Source: Alkalicoccobacillus gibsonii (GTDB taxonomy: Bacteria; Bacillota; Bacilli; Bacillales; Bacillaceae_D). From it: DNA of 64,000 nt. Below are positions 37,377 through 45,808 of the stretch, one piece after another (position 1 is the first letter of the stretch; the number at the start of each line of letters is the position of its first letter). A model generated the notes under the pieces. That model made no database searches, was not told the DNA's origin, and worked only from the letters and a program-made list of their open reading frames with translations. The position numbers and the translations under genes are program-made. Where the stretch lies: NCBI RefSeq assembly GCF_016798245.1, contig NZ_JAEUZA010000001.1, positions 1,210,032 to 1,274,031 on the forward strand, in the 5' to 3' direction.

Positions 37377-39062
37377 ATGATCCAATTACACATTGCAACA
37401 GTTATAACAAAAGCATTAGATAATAAAAACTATCAAGTGGAAGATGTTCTTGATTTACTTGAAACACCTAAACACCCGCACTTAGGAGATGTCGCTTTTC
37501 CCTGCTTTACTTTGGCGAAATACGTTAAGAAATCACCTGCATCCATTGCGTCTGAACTGAAAGACAAACTACATGACTCATGGATTGATCGTGTTGAAGT
37601 GAAAGGTGGGTACCTTAATCTTTTTGTGAAACGAGAGATTGCCTCCTCCCACATCCTCAAAGACGTACTTAATGCCAAAGAAGGATATGGTTCAATGCCT
37701 GCCAAAAATGAGAGGATTGTCATTGATTATTCGTCACCTAATATCGCCAAACCTTTTTCCATGGGTCATCTGCGTTCAACGGTTATTGGGAACTCATTAG
37801 CTAAAATCTCTGAGAAGAATGGATACCAGGTTGTGCGAGTTAATCATTTGGGTGATTGGGGCACACAGTTTGGCAAGCTAATTGTAGCCTACAAGTTATG
37901 GGGAAGCCGTAAGCTTGTTGAACAAGAGCCTATTAAGCAGCTGCTTGAATTATATGTTCACTTTCATGCAGAGGCAAAAAAGAATGACACATTAAATAAT
38001 CAAGCTCGTGCTGCCTTTAAAGCGTTAGAAGATGGAGATCATGAGGCATTAGACTTATGGAAATGGTTTAAGGAGGAATCGTTAAAGGAGTTTAAGGAAG
38101 TATACGACTTGTTAGATATCTCGTTTGATTATGAGTTAGGTGAAGCCTTCTACAATGACAAAATGAAGGCAGTTGTTTCTGAGCTTGAAAGCAAAAAGCT
38201 ACTTACTCTCTCAGAGGGGGCTTATGTTGTTGAGCTTGATTCAATGCCACCTTGCTTAATCACAAAAAAAGACGGAGCAACCCTGTACGCAACCAGAGAT
38301 TTAGCCGCTGCCATATACCGTCAACAAACATTTTACGCCTCAAAAGCATTTTATGTTGTTGGCAATGAACAATCGCTACACTTTCAACAATTATTCTCTG
38401 TGTTAAAACAGATGGGGTATGAGTGGGCTGATCACATGCAGCATATCGGTTTTGGCATGATGCTAAAAGACGGCTCAAAAATGTCTACACGTCAAGGCAA
38501 AGTCGTGCTCTTAGCAGAAGTGTTGGTAGAGGCCATACAACTAGCAAAAGAAACAATGCGAGGTAAACATGAAACACAAGAAGATTTAGAGACGGTCGCC
38601 AAACAAGTTGGTGTCGGCGCTGTCATCTTCCATGATTTAAAAAATCTCCGTACACATGATGTCGAGTTCTCTCTCGACCACATGATGAGTTTTGAAGGAG
38701 ACACAGGTCCATATGTCCAATATACGTTTGCTAGGATCTCCACATTACTTAAAAAAGGAAACTATGATTATGCTCCGGGTCATCCCCTTCAATTTACTGA
38801 TGATTACGAATGGCAAGTCATTTCGTTAATCGATCAATTTCCGCGCGTTGTGGAGCAAGCCTTTGAACAAGCAGATCCTTCTCAAGTTGCTAAATATAGC
38901 TTACAGCTTGCACGAGCCTTTAATAAGTACTATGCACATACGAAAATCCTCGTTGATGACGAAGACAAACTAAGTAGTAAGCTTTCCTTTTGTTATGCGG
39001 TCTCTATTGTTTTAAAAGAATCATTAAGTCTTCTTGGTATTCAAGCACCTGTTAAGATGTAG
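37377..39062 (+). CDS. argS: Arginyl-tRNA synthetase
   Basis: A 561-residue class I synthetase. The HIGH-like motif is SMGHLRST at about 128-135; the KMSKS region reads SKMSTRQG, the common degenerate form in ArgRS; the C-terminal anticodon-binding DALR domain starts near residue 440. It is controlled by the T-box leader upstream. Bacillus genomes often have a second housekeeping argS without a T-box, so this may be an inducible extra copy. AAAGGAG precedes the ATG. Confidence 0.95.
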   Translation: MIQLHIATVITKALDNKNYQVEDVLDLLETPKHPHLGDVAFPCFTLAKYVKKSPASIASELKDKLHDSWIDRVEVKGGYLNLFVKREIASSHILKDVLNAKEGYGSMPAKNERIVIDYSSPNIAKPFSMGHLRSTVIGNSLAKISEKNGYQVVRVNHLGDWGTQFGKLIVAYKLWGSRKLVEQEPIKQLLELYVHFHAEAKKNDTLNNQARAAFKALEDGDHEALDLWKWFKEESLKEFKEVYDLLDISFDYELGEAFYNDKMKAVVSELESKKLLTLSEGAYVVELDSMPPCLITKKDGATLYATRDLAAAIYRQQTFYASKAFYVVGNEQSLHFQQLFSVLKQMGYEWADHMQHIGFGMMLKDGSKMSTRQGKVVLLAEVLVEAIQLAKETMRGKHETQEDLETVAKQVGVGAVIFHDLKNLRTHDVEFSLDHMMSFEGDTGPYVQYTFARISTLLKKGNYDYAPGHPLQFTDDYEWQVISLIDQFPRVVEQAFEQADPSQVAKYSLQLARAFNKYYAHTKILVDDEDKLSSKLSFCYAVSIVLKESLSLLGIQAPVKM

Positions 39063-39127
39063 GTTAAGAGGCATAATTAAACTATCGTTACATTTAGAGA
39101 TAGGCTTCTTCCTTTAGTCACATTAAG

Positions 39128-39295
39128 AGGTTGGGACATAACAGTAAAACCCTTATGAAAACACGAACATAGCAACAATTTTGCTACATGAGAATCCCTC
39201 GCTTATTTTATACTATTAAAAACGTATGGCGAATGATTCGCTCATTGAATCATTCGCCATTTTCTCGATTATTTTGACTTTATTCCCAGGCTCTT
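39128..39295. repeat. Intergenic repeat element, short copy
   Basis: It shares with 196-450 the left end TTGGGACATAACAGTAAA, the following AAAACACGAA-ATAGCAA, and the 14-bp hairpin ATGGCGAATGATTC (39226-39239 with 39247-39260). The right end, TTTATTCCCA, is a decayed form of TTATGTCCCA. About 90 bases found in the middle of the long copy are missing. It lies between the argS and peptidoglycan-binding protein genes. Confidence 0.7.
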
Positions 39296-39315
39296 TCGTA
39301 GTCCTTATCTACATT

Positions 39316-39915
39316 CTATGAAACTGGATCAGCCTCAATCACATCACCATTCTTATAAACATTGTAAAACCCTACTGTTCCAGAACCGCCACCATCAATT
39401 AGACTTTGACTTTGAGCTCTGAGTGAATAGAAATGATTCCCTTCTGAATCCTCATGTATCACTCCATCTCCACTAAAAACGAGATCATCATTATCTAATG
39501 CTTCTTCTGCATACTGAATCGCGGTTTCTAAAGGAAATGTCACATTCGAATATTCAGACATAAATGACATCCACGTATTCACACCGACTATACCATCAGA
39601 AGCTAATCCACGATCGGCTTGAAAGGCTTTAATTTGCTCTTCTGTATTTGGGCCAAACATCCCATCAACATGAGTTTCGAATCCTACTTGATTAAGGGTG
39701 TACTGAACAAATGCAACCTCATTCCCTGCGCTGTCTATGCTGCCTAGTTTTAACGTTGGTTGGTGCTCGGCTGCAATATCAAGCACCGGCAATAACTCTT
39801 CAGGTAACTCTGATTCTTGAACGATTTGTTCATCGGAAGCGGACACGTTTTGTAGTGGAAGTGGTGCTGTTACAAGCGCAACCGCTGGAACAATCGCTAA
39901 CCATTTCTTCTTCAT
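39316..39915 (-). CDS. Secreted peptidoglycan-binding domain protein
   Basis: A 199-residue protein with a Sec signal peptide (MKKKWLAIVPAVALVTAPL, cleavage after VSA). A PG_binding_1 domain at about 60-115 carries VDGMFGPNTEEQIKAFQ and DGIVGVNTW. A C-terminal beta-rich region (YSLRAQ...VGFYNVYKNGDV) has no family that I recognise. It is probably a wall-associated exported protein. AGGAGGAG lies before the ATG. Confidence 0.8.
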   Translation of the reverse strand: MKKKWLAIVPAVALVTAPLPLQNVSASDEQIVQESELPEELLPVLDIAAEHQPTLKLGSIDSAGNEVAFVQYTLNQVGFETHVDGMFGPNTEEQIKAFQADRGLASDGIVGVNTWMSFMSEYSNVTFPLETAIQYAEEALDNDDLVFSGDGVIHEDSEGNHFYSLRAQSQSLIDGGGSGTVGFYNVYKNGDVIEADPVS

Positions 39916-40011
39916 CTTGAACTCCTCCTAACAAATGTCTTATTTAATGGCTACCTTTTGATCAAAAAAATAAACGCTATCTTATTTTGTTACACATTCT
40001 TTTAGATTTCA

Positions 40012-40491
40012 TCAATCGTTACGAATATATGTATTTAAAGCTCGTCCTACAAAATGTGAAGCCACTGGAGTCATCCCTAGCTGTCTTGCCCAGATAGATA
40101 GTTGCCCCATGTGATGAATCTCATGAACAATGATGTGATGAAGGATATCGTCTCCTGAATAAGGTACATTCTCCCATGGTACGATGATCTGTTTATCCTT
40201 GTAGGAGTCAAAGGGTTGGTTTAGAAAATACTCATTTTCCTTACGCAAATCTCCGGATAAAGAAATAAGCTTCTCCAGCGTTGCATAATCCTTAAATTCA
40301 TAAACAATATCTTCTTTACCTTGAATCCCTCGTATCCAACTGTGCTCCACTTCAACTATATGAAACAGGGTGTACAATATACTGCCAGCACCGCCACCTA
40401 GCTCCATCTTTAATTGGTCTGAAGACATTTGCTTACACCATTCAAACCATTCGTCTCGAACCTGCCAATTATAATAGAACATCTTCTTCAT
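40012..40491 (-). CDS. DinB-family metal-dependent four-helix protein
   Basis: A 159-residue protein with the three-histidine pattern of the DinB/YfiT superfamily: one His in LFHIVEVEHSW and two in HHIIVHEIHHMGQ. Family members are often stress-related, and some are thiol transferases; function is unknown here. This is not DNA polymerase IV, despite the shared name. Confidence 0.85.
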   Translation of the reverse strand: MKKMFYYNWQVRDEWFEWCKQMSSDQLKMELGGGAGSILYTLFHIVEVEHSWIRGIQGKEDIVYEFKDYATLEKLISLSGDLRKENEYFLNQPFDSYKDKQIIVPWENVPYSGDDILHHIIVHEIHHMGQLSIWARQLGMTPVASHFVGRALNTYIRND

Positions 40492-40579
40492 ATCATCATT
40501 CCTTTACATAAAGATTGAAATCATTCAAATATAACTACTTAAGCTCTTCCTCAAAATACATTGTCTCTTCTCCCTCGTT

Positions 40580-40936
40580 TCAAGTAATCATTAACCCAAA
40601 GTTTCCTCCATTCGCATTGGCACCCTCTAATCCGTAGTTACCATACCTTTTATAATAAATGCCATCATCGTTTGGTGAAACATCACCAACTGTTTCAGGT
40701 ATATTGTATTGTTTTATAGTCCTTACTTCTATCGTATCGGGCTTTTCGCCTTCTCCACGATATGTTAGCTCTACATTTGCGTTTTCAAAGGTTGGCTCTG
40801 TCGTTGGTTTTAACTTAAGAAAAATCTCCCCAGTCCAACTTTCTGATTCTCCACTAAAGTAACGATCATCAAGATCAGCACTGCCACAAGCAGATAAAAG
40901 GACCCCGAGTAAGATTATTAGACATAACTTTTTCAT
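40580..40936 (-). CDS. Small lipoprotein of unknown function
   Basis: A 118-residue lipoprotein with lipobox LSAC at about 14-17 and a mature domain rich in beta strands (WTGEIFLKLKP, NVELTYRGEG) ending in a glycine/asparagine-rich tail. GAGGTCTG precedes the ATG. It resembles orphan bacillar lipoproteins that I cannot name. Confidence 0.75.
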   Translation of the reverse strand: MKKLCLIILLGVLLSACGSADLDDRYFSGESESWTGEIFLKLKPTTEPTFENANVELTYRGEGEKPDTIEVRTIKQYNIPETVGDVSPNDDGIYYKRYGNYGLEGANANGGNFGLMIT

Positions 40937-40988
40937 CAGACCTCACTCCTCGTTAATGAATAGATGAACCTCATTCAAAAAAGAGATT

Positions 40989-41282
40989 TCAGTTGAAATC
41001 TCTTCCCTTTTTGTTCATGTTTTTCGAGTGTGGTAATAAAATGATCATTAACGGAATGACAGCTAAGAAAATCATGGTGAACCCGAGGATCGTATATGGG
41101 TTTGTGATATCTTCCTGGACGATAAAGCCATAATAGATAAACCCAATCGCAGCAAATTCCATAATTAAGATCGGTATAAATTTTGTAATAAGAGGTAGAT
41201 CTTTCTGACTAAGCATCCAAGCAACAACAGATACGCTTCCAACGAGAATAATAGCTAAACAGATAGGAACTAAGAAATCCAA
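40989..41282 (-). CDS. Small membrane protein with three helices
   Basis: A 97-residue protein starting TTG with GAAGGG upstream. Three membrane helices lie at about 5-23, 34-55 and 64-84, with a basic tail. No family is recognised. It is co-oriented with the XRE regulator pair upstream and may share a role with it. Confidence 0.6.
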   Translation of the reverse strand: MDFLVPICLAIILVGSVSVVAWMLSQKDLPLITKFIPILIMEFAAIGFIYYGFIVQEDITNPYTILGFTMIFLAVIPLMIILLPHSKNMNKKGRDFN

Positions 41283-41357
41283 CGAATCAAATCCCTTCAG
41301 ATGATTTAATATGTAAACGTATGAAACATTTTTAGTTCCAATACCCTTTTTTAAAGA

Positions 41358-41744
41358 TTAATAACGTTTTGAAAAAAATACAAATAAAAGAAATACTGTA
41401 CTTACGATTAAGGCAGTAAAAATGCCGAGTAGTTGTTGAGCAGTGAGCTGTATGATACCCGTGTTAAGTAGAATCATAAAGATCACAGAATAGCCCATGA
41501 TAAAAAAGTAGCCTGTGAACATCGCCTTTTGTTTAATGAGTTTCACTCGCTCGTCATTTATTATAAATTGAGGAACTAAATAAGCCTGCACCGCACAAAC
41601 AACAGCCATAGAAAGCGTTAAAAACTCATGTCCACTTAGTTGGTAATCTACCATTATACTTAAAACAATTAAGCCTCCTCCTATAATTGTAAAGAAAATA
41701 GCAGAAAAGATGAAAAACACGCGATACGTTTTTACATCATTCAT
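41358..41744 (-). CDS. Four-helix membrane protein paired with XRE regulator
   Basis: A 128-residue protein with four membrane helices and a short soluble loop (FIINDERVKLIKQKAMF). The sequence INDERV before a helix is common in the membrane partners of small XRE regulators. It overlaps the stop of the XRE gene by 4 bases (ATGA). Function is unknown. Confidence 0.75.
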   Translation of the reverse strand: MNDVKTYRVFFIFSAIFFTIIGGGLIVLSIMVDYQLSGHEFLTLSMAVVCAVQAYLVPQFIINDERVKLIKQKAMFTGYFFIMGYSVIFMILLNTGIIQLTAQQLLGIFTALIVSTVFLLFVFFSKRY

Positions 41745-41950
41745 TTTGTCTCCTCCTCTTCATCAAGATGGAACACTTCCTCTACGGTTGTATGGAAACA
41801 CCTAGCCAGTTGAATCGCAAGCGGTAACGAAGGATGGTACTTTCCTTTTTCAATGGAAATGATCGTTTGTCTAGAAACACCTAGCTTTTGTGCTAATGCT
41901 TCCTGAGACCATAAGTGCTTTTTTCGTAGCTCTTTAATTGAGTTTTTCAT
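41741..41950 (-). CDS. Small XRE-family regulator
   Basis: A 69-residue helix-turn-helix protein: MKNSIKELRKKHLWSQEALA, then LGVSRQTIISIEKGKYHPSL and VEEVFHLD. It belongs to the YgzD-like minimal Cro/CI type found next to small membrane proteins. TAGGAGG lies 8 bases before the ATG. The promoter -10 (TATAAT at 41971-41976) overlaps a long palindrome, suggesting autoregulation. Confidence 0.88.
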   Translation of the reverse strand: MKNSIKELRKKHLWSQEALAQKLGVSRQTIISIEKGKYHPSLPLAIQLARCFHTTVEEVFHLDEEEETK

Positions 41951-41973
41951 ACACCAGCCTCCTACCTGCGATT

Positions 41974-42015
41974 ATAAAGTAAAGCACCCTTTACGTAAAG
42001 GGTGCTTTACTTTAT
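41974..42015. promoter_or_regulatory. 42-bp perfect palindrome at the XRE promoter
   Basis: The sequence reads identically on both strands over 42 bp, centred between 41994 and 41995, with arm core AAAGTAAAGCACCCTTTAC. On the minus strand TTTACG at the centre and TATAAT at its edge are 17 bases apart, a plausible SigA promoter for the XRE gene. It also follows the upstream gene's stop (42033), so it may double as a terminator. Confidence 0.75.
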
Positions 42016-42032
42016 GTTTCTATTCATACTAG

Positions 42033-42563
42033 TTACTCATCTTCTTCTACATCATCGGGCATTTGTTCAACATATAATCCTTTACTCTCAATCCTACGTT
42101 TAAACGAGTGAACGGGTTCATCTGAGTATAAGTACATATAATAATCAAAGCCAAAGGATACAATCATAAGGTCTTCCAACTCTAACTGAGCCCATAACAG
42201 TTCTCGCAAAATTAATTTGGTGAACGACTCAATTTCAGAAATGGACAACTGATCTCCATTTTTAACAATTGTAAATAGCTTCTTCATCTCCGGTGTTGTA
42301 AGTGAGTCAAAGCGTTCAACAACATCATATGATTTTTCAAGCTTTGTTACACGAAGAGATTCAATCGAATGTATTTTCATAAATCGAACAATGGCTTCTA
42401 TGTAAAGTTGCTCAACGTGTAGATATTCTTCTTCAGTTAGTAGACCATGCTTACCTTGTTCTCTCCCTATATCACTGTAAGAAGTCCAATCTTCTTGGTC
42501 TATATATATTCCGTATGGATCACGATTCGCTGGATCATACTTCGTTACTCGATACTTCTTCAT
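42033..42563 (-). CDS. Hypothetical protein
   Basis: A 176-residue soluble, acidic protein beginning MKKYRVTKYDPANRDPYGIY, a start seen in uncharacterised bacillar proteins. It is largely helical and ends in an acidic tail (DDVEEDE). Its first 29 bases overlap the end of the upstream GNAT gene, with GGGG before its ATG, so the two are co-expressed. I recognise no domain. Confidence 0.7.
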   Translation of the reverse strand: MKKYRVTKYDPANRDPYGIYIDQEDWTSYSDIGREQGKHGLLTEEEYLHVEQLYIEAIVRFMKIHSIESLRVTKLEKSYDVVERFDSLTTPEMKKLFTIVKNGDQLSISEIESFTKLILRELLWAQLELEDLMIVSFGFDYYMYLYSDEPVHSFKRRIESKGLYVEQMPDDVEEDE

Positions 42564-43077
42564 CTATAATCCCCTTCAATTCTAATACCATCAAAGCCTC
42601 ATCTAAATACATTCCATTAGCTAGTTTCAAAGCCCTCTTATCTACGCCATAACACTTAAATCCCAGCGATTCATATAACTTCTTCGCTCGATTATTTGTT
42701 GAGACAACAGTTAGGTAGATCTGGTCAATCTCTTCGTTTGATCTAGCACACTTGATGGCGTACGTAAGTAACTCCCTCCCCATTCCTTTTCCTTGGTGCT
42801 CGGGATTGACATACATAGCGACAAACGTAGCTCGATGACTTAGCTTTTGTTTTTGTTCAAACAGCAAAGTCCCAACTGCTACAAACTCTTCAAAGTGGAA
42901 CAGTCCAAATGTGATCGCTCCCTCCGCCTTTAAACGTAATTGGACCATTTCAACAGGTACATGCTCTTCTTCTTCGTAGCTTGTTGCAAATGCTTCTGGT
43001 GCATTCTTTAACGCTTCTAATCGAATTTTTCGGTACTCGTAAGCATCTTGCTCGGTTAATGGTCGAATATTGAACAT
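42535..43077 (-). CDS. GNAT family N-acetyltransferase
   Basis: A 180-residue GNAT protein. The start FNIRPLTEQDAYEYRKIRLEA is typical, the acetyl-CoA motif is NPEHQGKGMGRELL, and the C-terminal motif is NNRAKKLYESLGFK. The substrate is unknown. It overlaps the hypothetical gene downstream. Confidence 0.88.
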   Translation of the reverse strand: MFNIRPLTEQDAYEYRKIRLEALKNAPEAFATSYEEEEHVPVEMVQLRLKAEGAITFGLFHFEEFVAVGTLLFEQKQKLSHRATFVAMYVNPEHQGKGMGRELLTYAIKCARSNEEIDQIYLTVVSTNNRAKKLYESLGFKCYGVDKRALKLANGMYLDEALMVLELKGIIDEEVSSNEV

Positions 43078-43206
43078 CTTGCCACTACCTTCCTTTACAA
43101 ATTCTTCACTGAAACCACCTTGTTTTTAGCTTTTAACCACTTCATGATTAATTGTATATGAACATTCGTTTACGATCAGTATAAATAAGTCAGCTAGAGG
43201 ATGTGG

Positions 43207-44280
43207 ATGATCATGAGCGGTACCAAAACCTACTATCACTCCATTGATGTCTTTAGGTTCATCTGTGCCATCTTCGTCGTTACCGTACACATTACCTCCC
43301 AGATCTCAAGTTACGGCATCGCGACTTGGGCCAATTACTATAGCTATCGATATCTTCTTGATATCGGGAGCCCTTTCTTTTTAATGGCTGCTGGATTCAT
43401 TATCTTTCGTAAAAGCACAGAACAAGGGCCATCTTATCTCTTAACCTACGGGAAGAAGATACTCTCCTATTTTATAGTGTTCTCACTTTTCTATATGGTG
43501 GCAAGAGTAGCTGTTGAAGCATCAAGTGCATACGTTTTAAATGAATCTATAACAGAAGCTATTCGAACCCAACTGAATCAGTGGAGCGCATTAAATGTTT
43601 TGAATGGATCAATTGGATCCTTTCAGCTTTATTTTCTTGTTTTATTACTTTATTCGGCTCTTTTTCTGTATGGGTTGCTTCGCCTGCGTATTCACCCATT
43701 AGGTATTTTTGCAATAGCCGTTGCACTATACGGTCTTGAGAATATAGGATACTTTGAATCGATTCAGCTGTTTCAATATAAAAGCTTTGCATTTGGTTTT
43801 CTTTATGTAGTACTTGGTTACACATTAAGCTATACCAAAGATAAAATAAGCTATCGTGCTCCATGGTTTTACACGCTTCTTTTTGCAGGGGCTTATGTTG
43901 CGAATTATTATTACCAACTGGGATTAGCCTGGATCTTACTGCCTTTATTCGCCTTCTCACTAGGTACATTATGTGTTCAGTATCCGAATATAGGCAAGGG
44001 GACCATACTAACAAAGCTTTCTTCCTATTCTTTAGCTATTTACACCTTGCATATCTTTGTTGAACTTCTTGTTTTAAAGGGTGTCGCATTAGCTGGTTGG
44101 ACAGATTATTATATGAGTCCGCTTTATTATATGGGAACGATTATTTTATGCATTGTTCTTCCGATTTTTCTTTTCCGACCTATCTATCATAGTGCCCTAT
44201 GGATAAAAGAGAAGTGTTTATTCACCTTAAAAAGAAAAACAAGCGAAAACGAACCGTTTCAGCAAAAACAAATTGGATAA
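43207..44280 (+). CDS. Acyltransferase 3 family membrane protein
   Basis: About 357 residues with ten membrane helices. The N-terminal YHSIDVFRFICAIFVVTVHI contains the conserved Arg and His of acyltransferase 3 (OatA/WecH-like) enzymes, which O-acetylate surface glycans. Three in-frame ATGs occur at 43201, 43207 and 43213; the second is best spaced from GAGG at 43197-43200. It is monocistronic, with a terminator after. Confidence 0.85.
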   Translation: MIMSGTKTYYHSIDVFRFICAIFVVTVHITSQISSYGIATWANYYSYRYLLDIGSPFFLMAAGFIIFRKSTEQGPSYLLTYGKKILSYFIVFSLFYMVARVAVEASSAYVLNESITEAIRTQLNQWSALNVLNGSIGSFQLYFLVLLLYSALFLYGLLRLRIHPLGIFAIAVALYGLENIGYFESIQLFQYKSFAFGFLYVVLGYTLSYTKDKISYRAPWFYTLLFAGAYVANYYYQLGLAWILLPLFAFSLGTLCVQYPNIGKGTILTKLSSYSLAIYTLHIFVELLVLKGVALAGWTDYYMSPLYYMGTIILCIVLPIFLFRPIYHSALWIKEKCLFTLKRKTSENEPFQQKQIG

Positions 44281-44290
44281 TGGAAACAGT

Positions 44291-44325
44291 CCCGATTCAG
44301 CTTATTACTGATCGGGTTTTTTATG
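44291..44325 (+). terminator. Terminator of the acyltransferase gene
   Basis: CCCGATTCAG pairs with CTGATCGGG (one bulge), followed by TTTTTT. Confidence 0.85.
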
Positions 44326-44353
44326 TTTTAAAAAAAGATTAAAGATTTCTTGC

Positions 44354-44407
44354 TTGCTTTTAAGTAGATGGATGATATATACTAATTACAATTAACAAAT
44401 TGTTAAT
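44354..44407 (+). promoter_or_regulatory. Promoter and candidate NrtR operator
   Basis: TTGCTT (44354-44359) and TATACT (44378-44383) are 18 bases apart. Just downstream, over the expected start point, lies a perfect 17-bp palindrome, ATTAACAAATTGTTAAT (44391-44407). It is well placed for repression by the product of the first gene. Confidence 0.7.
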
Positions 44408-44430
44408 AGAATTTCTTGCAGGAGGTTGGA

Positions 44431-45222
44431 ATGTCTACAAATGATCAAGCTCTTAAGCAATACGATAGCAATAAGTACAGAACTCCTGATGGATATACAT
44501 CCGATATTGCTGTATTCACCATTGTAGCAACGGAGCAACGAGCATATAAGCCACCTAAGATGGAGCTTGCCCTTATGTTAATTCAACGGGCCGCTCTGAA
44601 TGCAGAGGGAGATCCAAACATTGAAGCGAATAAATGGGCTTTACCTGGTGGCTTTGTTCAAGAATCAGAGACGGCTTTCGAAGCGGCACAACGTGAACTT
44701 CATGAGGAAACAAACATTCAAGACATTCATTTAAAGCATTTTGGGGTATATGATCAACCTGGACGTGATCCAAGAGGCTGGATTATCTCAAATGCACACT
44801 ACGCGATTGTTTCAGAAAACAAAGTCTCCATGCGAAAGGCAAATGACGATGCGGCCGAGGTACAGCTTTTTTCAATGGATCAACTACAAAAGCTCTCTCA
44901 GGAATCCAAATTAGCTTTTGACCATGATGAGATAATTCAGGCAGCCATTCAGCAAATAAAAGCCGATTTATTACAAACGACAGTAGCTAAAGAGTTTTTG
45001 CCAGATACGTTTACTTTTTCTGAATTACAGGCGGTTCTTCTCACCGTGACAGATGACCCTGCGATTGCAAGCAATCAAGCATTTATCCGAAAGATCAAAT
45101 CACTGCCTTTTCTTTGTGCAGTTCCTGGTCAAACAACACAGCGCACATCAAAAACGCCAACCCAGCTCTACACCTTTGTTGAAATGGATGTGTTAAAACC
45201 GATTTATACGGCCAAATATTAA
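44431..45222 (+). CDS. nrtR: Nudix-type NAD metabolism regulator (NrtR-like)
   Basis: A 263-residue protein. It has an ADP-ribose type Nudix domain (ALPGGFVQESETAFEAAQRE, then LHEETNI) and a C-terminal winged helix (FTFSELQAVLLTV, FIRKIKSLPFL), the layout of NrtR repressors that sense ADP-ribose-like NAD intermediates. It heads the operon with pncA and pncB. GGAGG lies 5 bases before the ATG at 44431. A purely catalytic Nudix enzyme is a less likely reading. Confidence 0.85.
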   Translation: MSTNDQALKQYDSNKYRTPDGYTSDIAVFTIVATEQRAYKPPKMELALMLIQRAALNAEGDPNIEANKWALPGGFVQESETAFEAAQRELHEETNIQDIHLKHFGVYDQPGRDPRGWIISNAHYAIVSENKVSMRKANDDAAEVQLFSMDQLQKLSQESKLAFDHDEIIQAAIQQIKADLLQTTVAKEFLPDTFTFSELQAVLLTVTDDPAIASNQAFIRKIKSLPFLCAVPGQTTQRTSKTPTQLYTFVEMDVLKPIYTAKY

Positions 45223-45237
45223 TGTGGAGGGATACCA

Positions 45238-45783
45238 ATGAAAGCCTTGCTAAACATCGATTATACATTTGATTTTGTGGATACAGATGGATTACTGACT
45301 TGCGGAAAGCCTGGTCAGGAGATTGAACAGTACATTGTTAAGATTACAAATGAATTTATTAACAGGAATAACTATGTTGTATTTGCTGTTGATTTACATA
45401 AAGAGAATGATCCATTACATCCTGAGTCTTCACTTTTTCCTCCTCATAACATCGAAGGAACAAAAGGACGAGAGCTTTACGGTGAACTAAATGATGTGTA
45501 TCAATCAACTAAACATGAAGACAATGTATATTGGATGGATAAAACAAGATATAGTGCTTTTGCCGGTACGAATTTGGAACAGAAGTTACGCGAACGACAG
45601 ATTACAGAGCTTCACTTAGTAGGTGTATGTACGGATATTTGTATTCTGCATACAGCAGTAGATGCGTACAACAAGGGGTTTAAGATTGTGATTCATGAGA
45701 ATGCTGTTGCAAGCTTTAATCCTGCAGGCCATACATGGGCTCTCGAACATTTTAAAGGATCACTTGGCGCGACCATTTTATAG
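45238..45783 (+). CDS. pncA: Nicotinamidase
   Basis: A 181-residue cysteine hydrolase that converts nicotinamide to nicotinate. The catalytic triad is Asp10 (NIDYTFDFV), Lys in MDKTRYSAF and Cys in VGVCTDICI; the metal site includes DLHKENDPLHPES. It lies 15 bases after nrtR and 25 bases before pncB, one salvage operon. Confidence 0.92.
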   Translation: MKALLNIDYTFDFVDTDGLLTCGKPGQEIEQYIVKITNEFINRNNYVVFAVDLHKENDPLHPESSLFPPHNIEGTKGRELYGELNDVYQSTKHEDNVYWMDKTRYSAFAGTNLEQKLRERQITELHLVGVCTDICILHTAVDAYNKGFKIVIHENAVASFNPAGHTWALEHFKGSLGATIL

Positions 45784-45808
45784 ATGAGAATTTTAGGAGG
45801 TTTCATTC

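Noticed and set aside
40012..40491. DNA-damage polymerase DinB
   Set aside because: The protein is the small three-histidine DinB/YfiT fold and has no polymerase motifs; the real Y-family polymerase is at 25352-26587.
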